Positions 5,685 to 5,761 of a stretch of DNA of 5,761 nt are shown in pieces. A model generated the notes under the pieces. It made no database searches and had not been told where the DNA came from. It saw only the letters and a program-made list of their open reading frames with translations. The translations under genes and the position numbers were made by a program. This DNA comes from Melioribacteraceae bacterium (GTDB taxonomy: Bacteria; Bacteroidota; Ignavibacteria; Ignavibacteriales; Melioribacteraceae), in assembly GCA_027036655.1 (NCBI GenBank), contig JALWEC010000020.1:1-5761 (forward strand), written 5' to 3'. Each line of letters starts with the position of its first letter. Within the stretch, counting starts at the first letter, position 1.

Positions 5685-5761
5685 TAGCGTCATTACGAGG
5701 AAGGAGCTTGCGACTGACGAAGTAATCTCACCGGAAAACACGTATTTGCTGAATATTCAAA
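5685..5761 (+). repeat. 77-base direct repeat, copy 2, with palindromic element B2, cut by window end
   Basis: Second copy of the unit at 5434-5510, starting 251 bases later, with palindromic arms ATTAC (5692-5696) and GTAAT (5722-5726). Identity runs to the last base of the window, so the true right border is not visible. It is preceded by the small AGGC/GCCT hairpin and T-rich stretch at 5658-5680. Confidence 0.9.

Larger units (their letters stand above)
5262..5761. other. non-coding, repeat-rich tail
   Basis: I see no convincing gene in these 500 bases on either strand. The stretch up to about 5328 shows no clear signal. From there on it holds a diverged 41-base repeat, palindromic elements in both orientations, a 77-base direct repeat and several small hairpins, each listed separately. 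Besides the palindromic elements there are simple inverted pairs: GTTAAA/TTTAAC (5338-5355), TTCGC/GCGAA (5545-5558, loop CACA), CGGTA/TACCG (5589-5602, loop TAAT) and AGGC/GCCT (5658-5668) followed by a T-rich run. Confidence 0.75.

Noticed and set aside
5374..5731. CRISPR array
   Set aside because: The repeats are palindromic elements in mixed orientation with unequal spacing and differing sequence, not uniform short direct repeats with regular spacers, and no cas gene is present.
1..5761. parS site near parAB
   Set aside because: I looked for a GTTTCACGTGAAAC-like palindrome and found no CACGTG core anywhere in the window; the nearest look-alikes are half-sites and not supportable.

Overview
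The window carries a tightly packed, entirely plus-strand gene cluster (about 1 to 5261) followed by a 500-base non-coding tail full of short palindromic repeats (5262 to 5761). The likely host is a member of the Bacteroidota/Chlorobiota/Ignavibacteriota (FCB) lineage. I infer this from three things: the folP-cdaA pairing, a DUF5683 protein directly behind parB, and a signal peptide ending in N-A-Q. Usable Shine-Dalgarno sequences before two genes and moderate-to-low GC would suit an Ignavibacteria-like genome, but the exact taxon cannot be fixed from this sequence.

Layout of the coding part: the 3' end of folP (dihydropteroate synthase); cdaA (membrane diadenylate cyclase making c-di-AMP), starting one base after folP; a family 2 glycosyltransferase overlapping cdaA by 35 bases; a UPF0173 metallo-beta-lactamase-fold hydrolase with its own strong ribosome binding site; parA and parB (chromosome partition), overlapping by 14 bases; a DUF5683 membrane protein 10 bases after parB; and a zinc-ribbon/Yip1-type membrane protein that overlaps the DUF5683 gene by four bases (TTGA) and starts with TTG. 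The largest gap between genes is 39 bases, so the block is probably one transcription unit or a few overlapping ones. No promoter is evident inside it.

How the genes work together: ParA and ParB act as a pair in origin segregation. CdaA supplies a second messenger that in other bacteria controls osmotic and cell-wall balance. The glycosyltransferase and the two small membrane proteins are probably envelope-related. The cluster reads as a housekeeping block mixing cell-cycle, second-messenger and envelope functions, not as a defence or mobile system.

The tail (5262 to 5761) has no convincing gene. It holds a 77-base direct repeat (76 of 77 identical, copies 251 bases apart, the second cut by the window end), further related palindromic elements in the opposite orientation, a diverged 41-base repeat, and a candidate Rho-independent terminator. 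The palindromic elements share the frame GAGATT...AATGAC, but the two bases inside each arm differ between elements and change together (GC/GC, AC/GT, CT/AG). This points to selection for, or mobilisation through, a hairpin. I regard this as the most interesting feature of the window. I saw no evidence of a wholly new multi-gene system.
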